64,000 nucleotides of DNA from Diabrotica undecimpunctata (GCF_040954645.1 NC_092810.1:74240660-74304659); one strand, 5' to 3'; shown: positions 33,479 through 44,828, numbered from the stretch's first letter. The notes: generated by a model from the sequence alone, not told the origin. Program-made: numbers and translations.

Positions 33479-33491
33479 TAATTTTAATTAT

Positions 33492-34125
33492 AAGAGTTAA
33501 CTTTATTTAAAAGAAAACTAATATGACAATTAGCTAATCCATAAAGCTTATAATTCCAATAATTTACAATTTTTTATTTTGTCATGAAAGCAAATTTTTT
33601 ATTAACGAAAAATTGTTTATTTTTACTTTGAAAATTTTTAACAAAAAAGTACCTGGTATTATTGGCTGATGTATTTTCTTTAAGAAAGTTTTTGGGATCG
33701 GGATTGAACCAAAACACTGAAAAATAACATACATCTGTGTCTCACTCAAGCTGCAAATTGGTCTGAAATGACCAGGGAACACAAATAGATAATTTCTTAT
33801 AAGTTGGACGCTGGATTGGGGCTTCGGATTATCCTAGATAACAAAAAATTGCAATCTTCAAAACTCGACCACTCAATTTCTTCTTAAAACCATGTGGACC
33901 TCTTAAATGGTTGGAAACGCCGTCTTACAAATCTCTCAGATTAAGCAAAACACAACCATTCGGTGATTAACTCAACAAAAACTGCCACATTGCATTTGCG
34001 CTTTAACTTACCTCTCCACAAAATAAATTTGCCGACTTTTAAAGACTACTGACGCCGAAATCTTTCTCCTTCAAAATCTCAATCTCAACTTTCACTTAAA
34101 CTCCACACTACTACACTACACATTT
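33492..34125. other. No recognisable gene
   Basis: AT-rich sequence without motif. Text from about 33950 resembles a promoter-proximal region leading into the tandem repeat at 34126, but nothing specific is supported. Confidence 0.35.
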
Positions 34126-34465
34126 TCCCATAACAGAAACTGAACAAACAATAACGAATTTAAAGACAATCCGGACTAAACAATGAAACCGACTGACTTT
34201 GGCAGCGATTCCACCGAGAGTAAATCACTTTACACTATATTTCCATGCCAAAAACAAGTAACGAACAACAATAACGAATTTCAAAAAAAAAATTCGGACT
34301 AAACAATGAACTGACCACTTTAACGATTCATCGTAGAATAAATCACTTTACACTATATTTCCATGACAAAAACGAATAACGAACAACACAATAACGAATT
34401 AGAAGAAAATCCGGACTAAACAATGAAACCGACTGACTTTAATAGCGATTCCACCGAGGGTGATA
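34126..34465. repeat. Tandem repeat, about 122-bp units, three copies
   Basis: Units start near 34126, 34247 and 34369. Each has ataacgaatt, cggactaaacaatgaa and, in the first two, aatcactttacactatattt. The third unit breaks off where the 444-bp repeats begin. Confidence 0.8.
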
Positions 34466-34479
34466 TGGATGATATGGCC

Positions 34480-35365
34480 GGCTGCATTCACATTCATCAG
34501 TTGACGAACAGTTTCCCAGCAGTCAGGTTTCGACACGTCTATCGCCCGGCCGATTTAATAATCTCAGCGACGAATTTTTTGGTTTTGCCGGGAACATGAC
34601 GGGCGGTACAAGTGAATAAAATAAAATTATTGACGAACAATTAATAGAATGTGAGAGAAAATATAATGTTTTATATGATTTGTCGCGTGCAAAATACATG
34701 GACATTAATTTTAAAAATAATATTTGGCAGGAAATAATAACAATATTTGCTTATTCTTCATTCGAGAAACTTTTCATCTTTTCAACAGATTGGTCGCCGA
34801 AGACTAATGCATTTCGGTTGTGTGCGAATAGACGAACGAATAGTTCTGTGACCAGACGGGACCGGTTCGGCGCCGGGACTGTGACCGGACTGATGTGTTT
34901 GAATCGACCTTTAGAAATATGCTGCCGGCATTCACATTCATCAGTTGACGAACAGTTTCTCAGCAGTCAGGTTTCGACACGTCTATCGCCCGGCCGATTT
35001 TATAATCTCAGCGACGAATTTTTTGGTTTTGCCGGGAACATGACGGGCGGTACAAGTGAACAAAATAAAATTATTGACGAACAATTAATAGAATGTGTGA
35101 GAAAATATAATGTTTTATATGATTTGTCGCATGTAAAATACATGGACATTAATTTTAAAAATAATATTTGGCAGGAAATAATAACATTATTTGCTAATTC
35201 TTCATTCGAGAAACTTTTCATATTTTCAACATACTGGTCGCCGAAGACTGATGCATTTCGGGTGTGTGCGAATAGAGGAACGAATAGTTCTGTGACCAGA
35301 CGGGACCGGTTCGGCGCCGGGACTGTGACGGAACTGATGTGTTTGAATCGACCTTTAGGCGGCAT
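34480..35365 (+). repeat. Tandem duplication of a 444-bp MADF-containing unit
   Basis: Two units (34480-34923 and 34924-35365) align with scattered substitutions. Unit period is 444 bp, a multiple of three, so the reading frame continues across the junction. Each unit has a GC-richer segment with cccgg/ccggg palindromes, an ATG and a truncated MADF coding segment. Confidence 0.85.
34596..34923 (+). pseudogene. MADF-like ORF, unit 1, early stop
   Basis: ATG at 34596 starts the same protein as unit 2 but codon 8 is TAA (34617-34619). Beyond the stop the frame stays open and runs into unit 2. A Val in the MADF helix is Glu here. It is the decayed copy. Confidence 0.6.
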
Positions 35366-35438
35366 CACGATCAAAGAAATGCAATTAAAATTATTTTATA
35401 ATATTTTTCGGTGTTTTAGTACATATGAAAGGAAATAA
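35040..35438 (+). CDS. Truncated MADF-domain protein, unit 2
   Basis: 132 residues from ATG 35040. Residues about 11-43 (DEQLIECVRKYNVLYDLSH and NIWQEI) match the first half of a MADF (Myb/SANT-like) DNA-binding domain. The normal second half, with its conserved basic and aromatic residues, is missing, and the remaining 90 residues (SPKTDAFRVCANRGTN, TRRDRFGAGTVTELMCL) are unfamiliar. The frame is also open upstream through unit 1. MADF/Myb proteins are encoded as accessory ORFs by PIF/Harbinger transposons as well as by insect transcription factors, so this may be a transposon remnant. Whether it is translated is unknown. Confidence 0.4.
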   Translation: MTGGTSEQNKIIDEQLIECVRKYNVLYDLSHVKYMDINFKNNIWQEIITLFANSSFEKLFIFSTYWSPKTDAFRVCANRGTNSSVTRRDRFGAGTVTELMCLNRPLGGITIKEMQLKLFYNIFRCFSTYERK

Positions 35439-35439
35439 A

Positions 35440-36735
35440 AATGCTACAAATTTAGCCAAAACATATCGGCAATTAAACTTAACGCCATGAGAAAGGCGTT
35501 GTACAATAGATTTGGTGTCTATTTTTAACTTTTAACAAGGTGGTGGTTTATTTGAATATTTAATTTGCTAAGAATTTTATCTGGTTTAGAATTTCTAATT
35601 GTTTGAAATTATTTTTAATTTAAGTAGTAATTTTGGAAATATATGGTATTTTATTTTATTTTTATAGAACTTATTTTATATTTAAACCCACTACTTCTAA
35701 AATAGCTAAACGAAAATATGGTTTCAAAGAAATTATTTGAAAAATGCTACATGTCTTATTTTTATATAAAATACTTAATTTTTAGCCCAATTTTAATTAT
35801 AATTCGCTACATGCTCCCATAAGTGATGTGATAAATTGTCAAGATCTACAACACACAAATCATATTTTCCTAACGTGTACTTCGATTCTAGGAATTAATA
35901 AGAAAATTGTTTCTAGTTAGTCACCGATAAAATATTTTTTTAATCCACTATAAACTCTATGTGAATGTCTCTTAAGAATAAAAAAAAATTAATTTATAAA
36001 TTGGAACTACTTATTCTGTGGTACCCACTCCTTCTGGTTTAGTCTCCTACTAGCTCAAAGAAACTATTTCTTATCGAAATTGAAATTTCCAATCTGCTGC
36101 CGCTTCTAACTCTTAGAATATGGTGTCCTCTCAAAAAGACGTAGACACCCTAGTCTCAAATAATTTGTATTTAAAGAACTTATAATTTTGATCTTTGTAG
36201 ATCTCTGCTTGCACTGCTTGGCTGCTACCACAAAACTTAAAAAACATTCTTTCACTACTCAGTTTACTAAACCTGCAAACAACTTTAATATTTCTTTTTC
36301 TTTAATACTTTTATGAAGAAATCAAAAACGCCTTTTATCCTTCAAATCTCGTACAGAACTCTTGTGTTTCTTTTTTCAAAATCCCTTCTTGGTTTTTTCT
36401 CACATTCATTTCACAAAATCTCCTCCTAGACCAATCACAAGACTCCAAAAAATTAAATATCTTGCCCGTTCAGTTTGTCCTAATATACAAACAAAATATC
36501 TACTGGTTTTGTTTTAACATAAAATCTACGTTATCCTAGCTGATTTCTGAATAACCAATATTAAAATTTATTGTGTTCGAGTACATAGAACAATAATCTA
36601 CCCACTTTCTTATTGTAATCAATTCATGCAAATATTTTTTAACAAAATCCTAATCTTTACTACTCATCTCTAGGTATATATACAAGCTATACGCCCCCGA
36701 AGAAGCTGAAGCTATTTTCACTTAAAGATCCTTAA
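35440..36735. other. No recognisable gene
   Basis: AT-rich, stops in all frames. 36000-36480 is locally richer in C and less AT-rich, perhaps an old LTR or LINE leader, but no matching second copy or motif is visible. Confidence 0.35.
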
Positions 36736-36739
36736 AGAT

Positions 36740-37860
36740 TTTTGTGTGATTGATCATCCCATTCTGGGTTTGGTTTTACAGTTTCTGGTGTAACTTCGCT
36801 GTTTCCGCTACTTTTCTCCATTCTTCTCTCTCTTTGATTATCCTTTCTATATTTCTAATTTCCATACTCCTTAGGTCTTCTTCCACTTGTTGGCTCAATC
36901 TCATTTTAGGTCTGCCTCTGGTTCTTTTACCTGGTGGTATCCATTTTGTTATAATTTTTAACGGATTGTACTTCTCTCTTCTCATTATGTGTGCATATCA
37001 TCTAATTCTTTGTGCTTTTATTGCTCTATGTTTCTTGGCCCATTCATTCTTGTATTTCGTGATTCATCCATTGTCTTGATTCCTCTTCGTTTTCCCTCTT
37101 TGGTCCCAGTATTTTTCTGATAATTTGTCTCTGAAAAACTTTCAATTGCTCTTCTTTTCTTACTTTTAATGTAAATGTTTCTGCAGCATATACATACTAT
37201 TATTGGTCTTATGGTCGTTTTGTAAATTTTGATTTTTGTGTTTCTTCTTTATATTGTCTTTATTTTTTTTAATGGTGTATATTCGACTTAAATTAATCTT
37301 TTCATATCTACACTGGCATTTCTTCTGTTGACTAGTACTCTCAAATATTTGAATATGTCAACTTCTTCGAAACCGTTTGCATTTATTTTCAGTTCTGTCA
37401 TTTGTGTCTTCTTTTTTTTTGCTTACGTTCATGTATTTTGTGTTATTTTCATTTATTTTCACTCCTCTCAGTCCGGCTTCGTTTTCTATTTCTTGAAAGG
37501 TTTTCTTTATTGCTTTTTTATCTGTTGCTACTATGGTTATATCGTCCGCATATTCTATTATTTATACTGCATTTTTGTTTATATATCTTTAATATTTCTG
37601 TTTTTTCTTCCGGTGTCTATTACTGCTTGGGAATCTCGCATTGTCTATCATTCTTATAATTTTATTTGGTATATTACTCTCTTGTACGTCTTGGATCATT
37701 TTTCTTCTGTTTAGTTTGTCAAACGCGTGTTTAAAGTCTAGAAGAAGTATATGTGTTTCTCCGTCGTACTCGTATGTTTTCTCTATCACTTGTTTCAGAA
37801 TACGCATAGCGTCTATCGTGGATCTTCCTTTTCTAATCTTCTAAAACCATACTGGTAACC
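36740..37860 (-). pseudogene. LINE 3' half (RTE-like)
   Basis: Minus strand: 37807-37589 has MRILKQVIEKTYEYDGETHI and LLLDFKHAFDKLNRRKMIQD (motif A). Other RT pieces follow in changing frames, including a YADD-like segment near 37545. 36985-36776 gives the C-terminal RTRGRPKMRLSQQVEEDLR block with REEWRKVAETAK. Ends near 36740. It abuts the (TA)n tract at 37876 into which the errantivirus-like element inserted. Confidence 0.7.
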
Positions 37861-37875
37861 CCCTATGCTTTGTTC

Positions 37876-37943
<68 letters not shown>
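37876..37943. repeat. (TA)n tract, left flank of LTR element
   Basis: TA repeats ending at the 5' LTR. The 3' LTR also meets TA repeats at 44829. Confidence 0.95.
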
Positions 37944-37948
<5 letters not shown>

Positions 37949-38168
37949 TTTATCCATAAGCTCCCCTACTATTAAGAATCAGCAGATTCCGACGTCCGAT
38001 GTTATAAAAAGGAAGAAATCAATATTTTTATTATTATTGTTATTATTATGTTTCAATAGTCACTTTTAAAAATCATTAAATGTAGTAGTTTGTAGTATTT
38101 CTCAAAATTGTAACTTTTATTTTGAAATAAAGATTTTTTTGGGAAACTTAACGTTGAAGAAACATTTC
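37944..38168 (+). repeat. 5' LTR of errantivirus-like element
   Basis: 225 bp, beginning gaaattttatccataag and ending aacatttc. It aligns with 44604-44828. A TATAAAAAG at about 38003 and AATAAAG at about 38126 are plausible promoter and poly(A) signals. Terminal inverted GAAATG/CATTTC is clean in the 3' copy only. Confidence 0.9.
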
Positions 38169-38180
38169 TGGCGCTGCGAA
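38169..38180 (+). other. Primer-binding site
   Basis: TGGCGCTGCGAA directly after the LTR. TGGCGC starts are usual for Ty3/gypsy PBSs; the tRNA is not assigned (tRNA-Ser is used by 17.6/297-type relatives). The leader 38181-38458 is non-coding. Confidence 0.7.
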
Positions 38181-38458
38181 CAACAGGATATTTTATACAG
38201 AAACTTGGTCGTTTCCTGGTCTACATTAGTTTGATGAAATCCTGAAGAACCTGGTAGAAGAGAAAAATGTATTGGAAATCAAACACGATCATCCTTGCAT
38301 AAGTTTCTCCTTTCTTTACCATTATTTATGAGCATTTATTATTTTTATTGAATTTTTAAACATTTACTTTGAATTTATTTTATATTATTTGAAATATTTT
38401 TACTTCAACGAATTTTTATATATTAACATTTATATTTTTACATGTTTGCATATATTTT

Positions 38459-39211
38459 ATGAGTACATTGAATGATATTTCCCAAAATAGTATCGAAAAT
38501 TTAAGTTTACTATTCGATAATTTGAATTTGAAAATAAAAAGAAATCTACATACCTCTAAACCCAAGCCTGCATCTAAATTACATTTCAAAATGCCGATGA
38601 CCAATAGCGATATTGCTAGCCCTTGTTCAACTCTGCCCGAATTCTCTTCTGGAGACAACCTCTCCACCTTTATCAAAGCAGTAGATAATTTAATAGTTTT
38701 CTTAGGCAGCCAAGATTTAAATCCGTCCCAAGAGTTTATCTTAAATTCTCATATCGTATCTCGAATTAAAGGAGAACCTATAAATTTCCTAAATTATTCT
38801 AATAAAACCAATTGGACAGATATTCGTCCAGCCTTATTAACCAAATACGGAGACAGATATTCCGAAGACATATTAGTAACACAGTTATCCACCACCGTCC
38901 AAAAACATAGTAAATACTACGACAATTATCATCAAAGAATAACTACAAATCTGAATGACTTACTCCAACATATCACCCTAAACGATAATCCCGCGACAAT
39001 AACTTTTAAAACTCCATACTTTAAAAACATTGCCCTTAAGACCTTCTGTACTGGAATCAATGAGCCTTACTGCGAATACTTATCGCATTTTGAACTAAAT
39101 TCCCTAGAGAAAGCCCTTCAAAAGTGTATTGCATATGATAATCACAAAAATCAGCAACAATACATGAACTTCCTTAAGAGACAAAACAAAAAGCCCCCAA
39201 TAGAAAAATAA
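38459..39211 (+). CDS. Gag-like protein of errantivirus-like element
   Basis: Open for 250 residues: a Lys/Asn/Ser-rich N-terminus, then a capsid-like region from about residue 55 (LPEFSSGDNLSTFIKAVDNL, ILNSHIVSRIKGEP) characteristic of gypsy gags. No CCHC zinc knuckle appears before the stop at 39211; many errantivirus gags also lack it. The downstream 39212-39540 in other frames is Asn/Phe-rich and may be the displaced gag C-terminus. Confidence 0.75.
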   Translation: MSTLNDISQNSIENLSLLFDNLNLKIKRNLHTSKPKPASKLHFKMPMTNSDIASPCSTLPEFSSGDNLSTFIKAVDNLIVFLGSQDLNPSQEFILNSHIVSRIKGEPINFLNYSNKTNWTDIRPALLTKYGDRYSEDILVTQLSTTVQKHSKYYDNYHQRITTNLNDLLQHITLNDNPATITFKTPYFKNIALKTFCTGINEPYCEYLSHFELNSLEKALQKCIAYDNHKNQQQYMNFLKRQNKKPPIEK

Positions 39212-39540
39212 ACCATATCAATCTTCAAATAATCAAAGATTCACAAACTTTTAACCCACACACTCAAACTTCCAACCCACGCATTCAAATTATGTGAGAC
39301 CTTCGATTCACAACACACCTTTCCACAACACAGAGCCCAACTTTAACTTCATTCCATAACTGAACTACAATTTTCCTCAGAGACAAAATTTCGGTTCTTA
39401 CGAACAAAATCAATCCGTCCAACGAAACAATGTCCCGAAAAATGCCCAACAAAGATTAAACAAATACAAAGCTCCTCGACTCCAACCAAATTTTGCCACT
39501 CCAATGAGTGGTGTTCAAACTACCACAACCAGAAACCATT

Positions 39541-40556
39541 AGTCCATGACAATCACAACTAATAGAAGCCACAATTTGAATATAGACTCGAATGATATCG
39601 AATATTTTGAAAACGATTTCGAAAATTATGAATCCGAACAAGAGCCCGATTTGTCCGATGAAAATCACCAGGATTTTCAAGCCATCTTGTTAGACGAGCA
39701 TCCACCCCCTGTATAAAGCTACATAATATAGAAAGTTCCCCTGGGTTACCCTGCTTCGTCACACCCAAAACACATCTACGCGTTTTGATTGACACCGGCG
39801 GTTCCCATACAATTATAAACCCGTGAGCTCTCAAACTATTTGATAAAAAACCTATTTATCGAAAACCTTTTTCGCTATGAAATTACTTCTAAGCATGAAT
39901 TAAATATTAAGACGCCATTATTTATGGAATATGGAGGTTCACAAACATTCGACGTAAAAATTGCCGATTTCAGCCAACATTTCGATATTCTACTAGGAAA
40001 TTACGACTTTAAGAGGTTCAATGCCACTATCAATTATGCGACTCATACATTAACCTTTGGGAATCCTGATGTCAGCATTCCATTTCAAACACTATATCAG
40101 AAAATTCCCGTAAGCATTCATAACGGTGACATTATTTTCCATGAACGACAATTTCAAGGTATCAAAATTCCCCATTCTATTCACGTTGCAAAAAATGGTT
40201 TCATAGAGACTATAGAATTACCGACCCCGATGAAATTTAATAAGAGAATTGAAGTTCAGAACTTTTGTAATTATGAAATAGCAAAAATTTCCTCATGTTT
40301 CAATGAAAATATGATACGCACTTCTCATTTAAATAATGAAGAGAGATATAAAATTATAAATCTTTGTAAAAAATATAAAGACGTATTTTACGATGAAAAT
40401 AAAAGTTTAACTTTCACGTCAGCTGTTAGCCACGCAATCAAAACGAAGGACGAAAATCCGATTTATGTAAAGGGAGTTCGGCATCCCAAAGCAATGCAGA
40501 AAGAAATCAAAAAACAAATAAATAATTTATTAGATAATAAGATAATTCGACCGTAA
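39541..40556 (+). pseudogene. Protease and RT N-terminus of errantivirus-like pol
   Basis: An acidic linker is followed by the aspartic protease active site RVLIDTGGSHTIINP (DTG at 39791-39799). A frame change near 39825 leads to the open frame 39840-40556, which carries the rest of the protease (HFDILLGNYDFKRF) and the connection to RT. The frame stops at 40554-40556 just before the RT fingers. Confidence 0.8.
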
Positions 40557-41629
40557 ATTTCACCCTACTCAGCTCCAGTTTAGATAGTACCAAAAAAAGC
40601 TGATGCCTCAGGTCAGAAAAAATTTAGGTTAGTAATTGACTACAGGAAGCTCAATGATCATACTAAAAGTGATCGTTACCCACTTCCTCAGATAGATGAC
40701 ATACCGGATAACTTAGGAAAAGCCAGTTTAACCTTAAGCTAAATCTAATGTGAAATACATTAGATTTAGCTCAAGGCTACCATCAGATTGAAGTTCATCC
40801 GGATTCTATTCAGAAAACAGCCTTTTCAGTACCGCATGGTCACTTTGAATTTTTACGTATGCCCTTTGGTTTAAAGAATAGCCCAGCAACATTCAAAAGG
40901 TTAATGGACAATATTCTTAGACCCTTTATTCATAAGTTTTGCTTCGTCTACATGAACGATGTCATTATTTTTTCTAAGTCACTGCAAGAATACTTAGTTC
41001 ATATTGCAACTATTTTTGACACTTTCAGAAAAAATAATTTAAAAATTCAGTTAGACAAATCCGAGTTCCTCACGAAAGAAGTTTCTTTCTTAGGTCACGT
41101 AGTGACAACCGAAGGAATCAAACCTAACCCAGCAAAAATAGAAGCTATACAAAAATACCCTCTACCAAAAACAGTAAAAGAAATTAAATCATTTCTTGGA
41201 TTAATTGGTTACTACCGAAGATTCATACCCAATTTTGCAAAAATAACATCCCCATTTTCAAGATGTACTCGAAAAGGAGCAACTATTTACCCTACTAATT
41301 CAAATTATTTAGAATGTTTGGCAAAATGCAAACAATTGTTAACTAATTCCCCAGTTCTAAAATATCCAGACTTCGAAAAGCCTTTTGTAGTGACTACAGG
41401 CGCCTCTAATATAGCTATAGGATCAGTACCATCTCAAAACAATGACCCTATCGCCTACTATTCTATAACTCTTAATTTCGCAGAACAAAACTACTCCACT
41501 ATCGAAAAAGAACTTTTAGCCATACTAGATTCTTGTAAACACTTCCGTATGTATCTATACAATCAAAAATTCATTGTAGAAACAGATCACAATCCTCTCG
41601 TATGGATCTACAAAAGACCCACCTTCTAG
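40557..41629 (+). pseudogene. RT and RNase H of errantivirus-like pol, multiply broken
   Basis: After stops at 40554 and about 40582 the fingers are readable (KFRLVIDYRKLNDHTK). A short insertion and frame change lie at about 40735-40755. Then DLAQGYHQIEVHP (motif A) and MPFGLKNSPATFKRLMD. The catalytic box reads YMND at 40949-40960, where two Asp are expected. In RNase H the first catalytic Asp is replaced by Gly (41399-41401); LLAILDSCKHFRMYL and TDHNPL follow. The ORF stops at about 41629 within the RNase H region. These changes make it inactive. Confidence 0.88.
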
Positions 41630-42056
41630 ACTAGCCCGATGGAGACTTAAACCGGAAGAATATGATTTTAAAGTCAAATATAAAAAAAAAGGCAAAGAGA
41701 ATCAAGTTGCTGATGCTCTTAGCCGAGTCCAAATAAATGCCCTAAGCTCTAGTTCAGAATGTGCTGAACCACTAGACAATTTCGACATTGACGATTTCCT
41801 CGCCGACTTTGACAACTTACAAAACAGTACTAACACACAACATACATCAGTTGAGAACCCTATCACAGGAATAGAGATTTCTCCTGAACCAATTAATTTA
41901 TCCTCAAACCAAATTATTTTCAAACCAGAGTGAAATAATTTTGAAATAAAATACAAAATAATTCTTAACAAACACCGTTACACTGTCACTTTGACAAATA
42001 ATTGGAAAACATAAATAGCAAATACCTTCTAAAATAGACCAAACCAAAAATTTGTA

Positions 42057-43208
42057 ATGACAATCCCTCACGAATTTAGACCTTTTATCTGTAACTATTT
42101 TAAAGAAAAAATAAATTCCACAGTAAAAACAATATTTTGCAATATACTAATTCAGGATATAGAAGAAGAAAATCAACAAATAGAGTATATAAAGAAATAT
42201 TACGTAGAAAATCACAACGGAATAATTGAAACGTACAAACACTTAAAACAAAAATTTTATTGGCCCTCAATGCAGACAACTATTTCGAATTTTATCAATA
42301 AATGCGAAATTTGTGTAAAAAATAAATACAAACAACGTCCTTACAAACTTCCCCAATTAGGACCATTGTTAGGTCAAAAACCTTTTTATATATTACATAT
42401 CGATCTATTCCACTGCAATAAAATCCTGTATCTCACAATAATAGATTTCTTTTCCAAGTACGGTCAATGCTATAAGCACACCGACAAAACTTCCATTTCC
42501 ATACTAAATAAATTGAGACACTACTTTTCGCACCACAATTATCCAAAAAAGATTGTATGCGACAGAGGCACCGAATTCAACTCCGCAGTCATTAAAGAAT
42601 TTTTAAATATCCATAAAATCGAAATACATTTTACAACAGTAAACAATTCCTCTTCAAACTCTTCTGTAGAGCAAAACCCAAATGATTCGTTAGACGACAT
42701 TCCAACACATGCCATTATTATTTACAACCAATCAATCCACAATTCCACAGATTATTCCCCTTTCTCAATTCTGTACGGACCCTATGCAGAAGAAATACAC
42801 TTCGACTTTGACCTTCCGATATATGAAACATATAATCAAAGACATAAAGAAGAACTCCAACCCTTTATTGCAGAACTATATAATAAACAAAAACAAAAAA
42901 GACAACAACTTTTAGATAGACAAAACGAAAATGCCGAAGATATTCCAGAAATAGACCTCACAAAATCATTATATGTCTCTAAGAAAAAACATAAGTCTAA
43001 ATTTCAAGCCCCTTCCTCTACTATTCATCCAGAAAAACAATACAAAACAAAAATTGTCGGTAAAACAGATAAACAAAATGTAACAAGCACTCACGAATAT
43101 GTAAAACGAATACAAAAACATGTAGACAAACCTACTCAAGACCCAAATTTTTCACAGGACAATCCTCCCCCTGGTCCATCCACTCAGTATTCAGGAGATT
43201 CCGAATAA
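42057..43208 (+). CDS. Integrase of errantivirus-like element, core residues intact
   Basis: 383 residues. An N-terminal zinc-binding HHCC region (HNGIIETYKHLKQKFYWPSM, CEICVKNK) is followed by the DDE core with Asp at 42402-42404 (HIDLF), Asp at 42561-42563 (CDRGTEF) and Glu at 42669-42671, giving the DX35E spacing. A Lys/Gln-rich C-terminus ends in a Pro-rich tail (NPPPGPSTQYSGDSE). The 41630-42056 interval is the degraded RNase H to integrase junction with SRVQINALSSSSE text. Integrases join the LTR DNA to the target. It is the least damaged part of the element. Confidence 0.85.
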   Translation: MTIPHEFRPFICNYFKEKINSTVKTIFCNILIQDIEEENQQIEYIKKYYVENHNGIIETYKHLKQKFYWPSMQTTISNFINKCEICVKNKYKQRPYKLPQLGPLLGQKPFYILHIDLFHCNKILYLTIIDFFSKYGQCYKHTDKTSISILNKLRHYFSHHNYPKKIVCDRGTEFNSAVIKEFLNIHKIEIHFTTVNNSSSNSSVEQNPNDSLDDIPTHAIIIYNQSIHNSTDYSPFSILYGPYAEEIHFDFDLPIYETYNQRHKEELQPFIAELYNKQKQKRQQLLDRQNENAEDIPEIDLTKSLYVSKKKHKSKFQAPSSTIHPEKQYKTKIVGKTDKQNVTSTHEYVKRIQKHVDKPTQDPNFSQDNPPPGPSTQYSGDSE

Positions 43209-43453
43209 CGGTTATTATGCTGAAGAGATAGGCAAATCAAGAACAATCTCCCACTACCACAGACACTTGCTTCACATTCCACTATAATAGACAAACTATC
43301 CGACACTATTGACGCTAGTCCGACAAGCTATTTCAGAGATCACTTCAAAAATACACCTCTCCCGCTACTGTACTTCCAATACACTCACATACAAGAACAA
43401 ACAAAAGACGATCTACATAAAATTTCGCGAAAACAGAAACGCGGACTTTTTAA

Positions 43454-44023
43454 TTTTTAGGTACAGCCATCAAATACGTAACTGGAAATCCTGACGACTC
43501 TGACTTAGATTTATTAAAATCACACATAATCTCTTTAGAAAATAAACAAAATGAAATTATTAAAAAATTTAATAAACAAATATCTTATGGAAACTCTTTT
43601 AACACGAGATTCGACAAACTTTTAGAAAAACTAAACTCTGATAATTCAATTCCCATATCTGCACTTAACAAATTATCAGCTGATTTCGACAGCTATATCA
43701 TTCTACACAATGAGATAATAAATCTTCAAAATATAAACGAATTTCTAATGATACTTATTAGAACCATTACTTTATCTGAACTAAATATCTCTAATATAGA
43801 ATTATTCACTTTAAAGGAAATAATAGTCCTTAAAGAAAACCTTCTCAAAGTTTATCCCAGAAATTCAATCCCCAATAGTAATGAACTCCCTTATGAACTT
43901 ATAGAGTCAACAAAAACTTTGGTTTGTGTAACTTCAAATACAATGCTCATAATAATTAAAATCCCTATACTCCATGAAATGCAAGCTACTATACAAATAA
44001 TAAATGGTTCGACACTTGCATAG
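43454..44023 (+). pseudogene. Env-like N-terminal remnant (baculovirus F / errantivirus Env type)
   Basis: The frame is open from 43454 to the stop at 44023 without an early ATG. It carries GTAIKYVTGNPDDSD at 43460-43504, a motif found shortly after the cleavage site in errantivirus Env and baculovirus F-type fusion proteins, followed by heptad-like Leu/Ile spacing (LENKQNEIIKKFNKQ). The upstream part, including signal peptide and receptor-binding region, is reduced to 43309-43494 in another frame. Truncated and frame-broken. Confidence 0.65.
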
Positions 44024-44147
44024 GACAAGACGATAACATAGTCTGTTCCAACTATGTACAATCCAAATGTAACATACCTAATGTAGATAATTACACAAAA
44101 ACATTAATCACAGAGAACTTTTTACAAAAGAGACCAGCAAAGTCACA

Positions 44148-44612
44148 TTGCTAGGAATAGTTCACCCGATGGGAATCCAGCAGATAGAAATTAATTCAAC
44201 CAGCCTCTTGACGACAGATGTACCAATAATAATTAAAGGTATCCAATTTAATAAAAAGACGTCACAAGACATTTCCATTCCAAAGATTGTTCCAATAAAA
44301 TTAATACCAAACCATGAGATGAAAATCAAAAAATTAACAATCCCAGAAACACATGGTCAAATTCAACCACTAGCTACCATAGACGTACTACCCCGATTAC
44401 CAATAGGACTGAGCACCACTTCTGTTATAATATTTTTAACTATTTTAGCTTCCCTAATAATCTTCCTAATTAGGAAAAGAAAACGAATTTCCAAAATCCT
44501 ATTTGGAAAAAAATTGCATCCTGCCCAGATCCAGATATTGGACGAGCTGATAGCTGAAGTAACCGAAACTTCGAGGACGAAGTCCCAACCAATGGAGGGA
44601 GGAGAAATGTAG
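44148..44612 (+). pseudogene. Env-like C-terminal remnant with membrane anchor
   Basis: A 154-residue frame after a frameshift between 44023 and 44148. A hydrophobic segment (TSVIIFLTILASLIIFLI) at about 44428-44484 is followed by basic residues (RKRKR) and a cytoplasmic tail ending at the polypurine tract. This is the expected layout for the end of env just before the 3' LTR. Confidence 0.65.
44594..44603 (+). other. Polypurine tract
   Basis: ggagggagga immediately before the 3' LTR; primer site for plus-strand synthesis in LTR elements. Confidence 0.7.
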
Positions 44613-44828
44613 CCATAAGCTCCCCTACTATTAAGAATCAGCAGATTCCGACGTCCGATGTTATAAAAAGGAAGAAATCAATATTTTTATTATTATTGTA
44701 ATTATTATGTTTCAATAGTCACTTTTAAAAAACATTAAATATAGTAGTTTGTAGTATTTCTCAAAATTGTAACTTTTATTTTGAAATAAAGATTTTTTTT
44801 GGGAAACTTAACGTTGAAGAAACATTTC
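44604..44828 (+). repeat. 3' LTR of errantivirus-like element
   Basis: 225 bp from gaaatgtagcc to aacatttc, the same length as the 5' LTR, with few differences visible (one is an extra T balanced elsewhere). Ends in TA repeats. Confidence 0.9.

Larger units (their letters stand above)
37944..44828 (+). mobile_element. Errantivirus-like Ty3/gypsy element (old endogenous insect retrovirus), inactivated
   Basis: 6885 bp with two 225-bp LTRs, a primer-binding site, gag, protease, RT/RNase H, integrase and env remnants in canonical order, and a polypurine tract. Insertion into TA-rich sites is characteristic of Drosophila errantiviruses such as 17.6 and 297; here TA repeats lie on both sides and mask any target duplication. 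The LTRs differ at only a handful of positions, but pol has several stops and frameshifts and two altered catalytic residues, so this copy cannot replicate. I describe the breaks only. Confidence 0.9.

Noticed and set aside
36750..37844. Plus-strand hydrophobic ORFs
   Set aside because: Antisense of a decayed LINE RT and C-terminus.
39456..39834. Minus-strand ORFs inside the errantivirus-like pol
   Set aside because: Shadows of the gag-pol region; no independent motif.
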